From Polynucleobacter necessarius (GTDB lineage: Bacteria; Pseudomonadota; Gammaproteobacteria; Burkholderiales; Burkholderiaceae): a stretch of 64,000 nt of DNA. A program made the translations under genes and the position numbers. The number at the start of each line of letters is the position of its first letter. Within the stretch, counting starts at the first letter, position 1. Location: assembly GCF_900096755.1 (NCBI RefSeq), contig NZ_LT615227.1, positions 1,207,822 to 1,271,821 on the forward strand. Reading direction: 5' to 3'. Positions 63,838 through 64,000 of this stretch are shown in pieces. Under the pieces are notes generated by a model. The model worked only from the letters and a program-made list of their open reading frames with translations, did not search any database and had not been told where the DNA came from.

Positions 63838-64000
63838 ATGGCAATTGAACGCACCCTTTCTATTATCAAACCTGATGCTGTCGCTAAAAACGTCATCGGC
63901 AAAATCTATGACCGTTTTGAATCTGCTGGTTTGAAGATTGTTGCTTCCAGAATGGCGCACCTTTCACAAGTTGAAGCTGAGCAGTTCTATGGCGTTCATA
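63838..64000 (+). CDS. ndk: Nucleoside diphosphate kinase, N-terminal part
   Basis: [20 protein letters not shown] then [20 protein letters not shown], ending at the window edge with [14 protein letters not shown]. This is the highly conserved Ndk start, including the lysine of SIIKPDAV that contacts the nucleotide phosphates. The catalytic histidine lies beyond the edge. Ndk exchanges gamma-phosphates to balance NTP pools. Confidence 0.95.
   Translation, partial: MAIERTLSIIKPDAVAKNVIGKIYDRFESAGLKIVASRMAHLSQVEAEQFYGVH

Noticed and set aside
1..64000. CRISPR arrays, insertion sequences, prophage or tRNA-linked attachment sites
   Set aside because: No regularly spaced repeats, transposase or integrase motifs, or tRNA cloverleaf sequences were recognised on either strand; only two short tandem duplications were found.

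Overview
The window looks like a chromosomal segment of a Polynucleobacter-type betaproteobacterium (Burkholderiaceae). The grounds are recognisable protein families and gene orders: several Bug/TctC-type solute receptors, surE-pcm-nlpD-exonuclease-rlmD, the SRP RNA next to dnaX-ybaB-recR, a COG3014-ycfL-lpoB lipoprotein cluster, and a moderately AT-rich sequence. No database search was possible, so the genus is an inference. I see no phage, transposon, integron, CRISPR array or tRNA gene.

The dominant character of the window is gene decay. About 28 genes carry frameshifts, in-frame stops, short tandem duplications or internal deletions. Long neighbouring genes are clean: addB and addA (about 6.5 kb together), feoB, rho, dnaX, rlmD, the GT39-like glycosyltransferase and the COG3014 operon. 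Damage falls on transport, stress, accessory metabolism and some repair genes. This resembles a recently host-restricted or reducing lineage; pseudogene-rich Polynucleobacter endosymbionts of Euplotes ciliates are known. Many lesions are one-base changes in homopolymers, so part of the pattern could be sequencing error. The 16-bp duplication, the large internal deletion and the genes with several lesions could not.

Layout. 1-5.2 kb: BaiN/HI0933-type flavoprotein end, TerC, a Bug receptor, truncated globin, a split phasin-like gene, a lipoprotein relic and a Tat-exported FAH-family enzyme. 5.2-14.5 kb: broken multi-rhodanese sulfurtransferase, broken Bug, broken histone H1-like gene, DUF1330, cupin relic, mmsB-like dehydrogenase, selD, rhlE, broken cysteine dioxygenase, thioesterase, GNAT relic and a secreted protein. 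14.5-18.3 kb: a collapsing tungstate/molybdate locus with two broken TupA-like receptors and a broken Mop protein, but an intact ModE-like regulator and an intact orphan modA. 18.3-27 kb: paiB, Fur-box feoAB, cytochrome c, two damaged Bug genes, SemiSWEET, FAH, broken hydrolase, deleted enoyl-CoA hydratase, and a DUF5993-dsbB pair.

27-36.5 kb: intact COG3014/ycfL/lpoB/lipoprotein operon, broken MATE pump, glycosyltransferase, rpmE2, rho, trxA. 36.5-46.5 kb: intact addB-addA, broken DUF1993, broken umuD and umuC behind a perfect SOS box, and an ExoX-like exonuclease. 46.8-49.6 kb: SRP RNA, dnaX, ybaB, frameshifted recR. 49.6-58 kb: hypothetical relic, broken OprB-type porin, and a broken heavy-metal RND operon (tolC-cusB-cusA type) behind a Fur-like box. 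58-64 kb: frameshifted surE and pcm, intact nlpD, broken PolB-type exonuclease, intact rlmD, Bax inhibitor-1 protein and the start of ndk.

The retained genes point to core information processing, ferrous iron uptake, envelope maintenance and RecBCD/AddAB-type end processing. Induced mutagenesis (Pol V), RecR-dependent gap repair, metal efflux and tungstate uptake appear lost or failing. I found no clearly new molecular system. The most useful signals are the non-random decay, artefactual fusions such as SurE-Pcm, and regulators or operators that outlive their targets.
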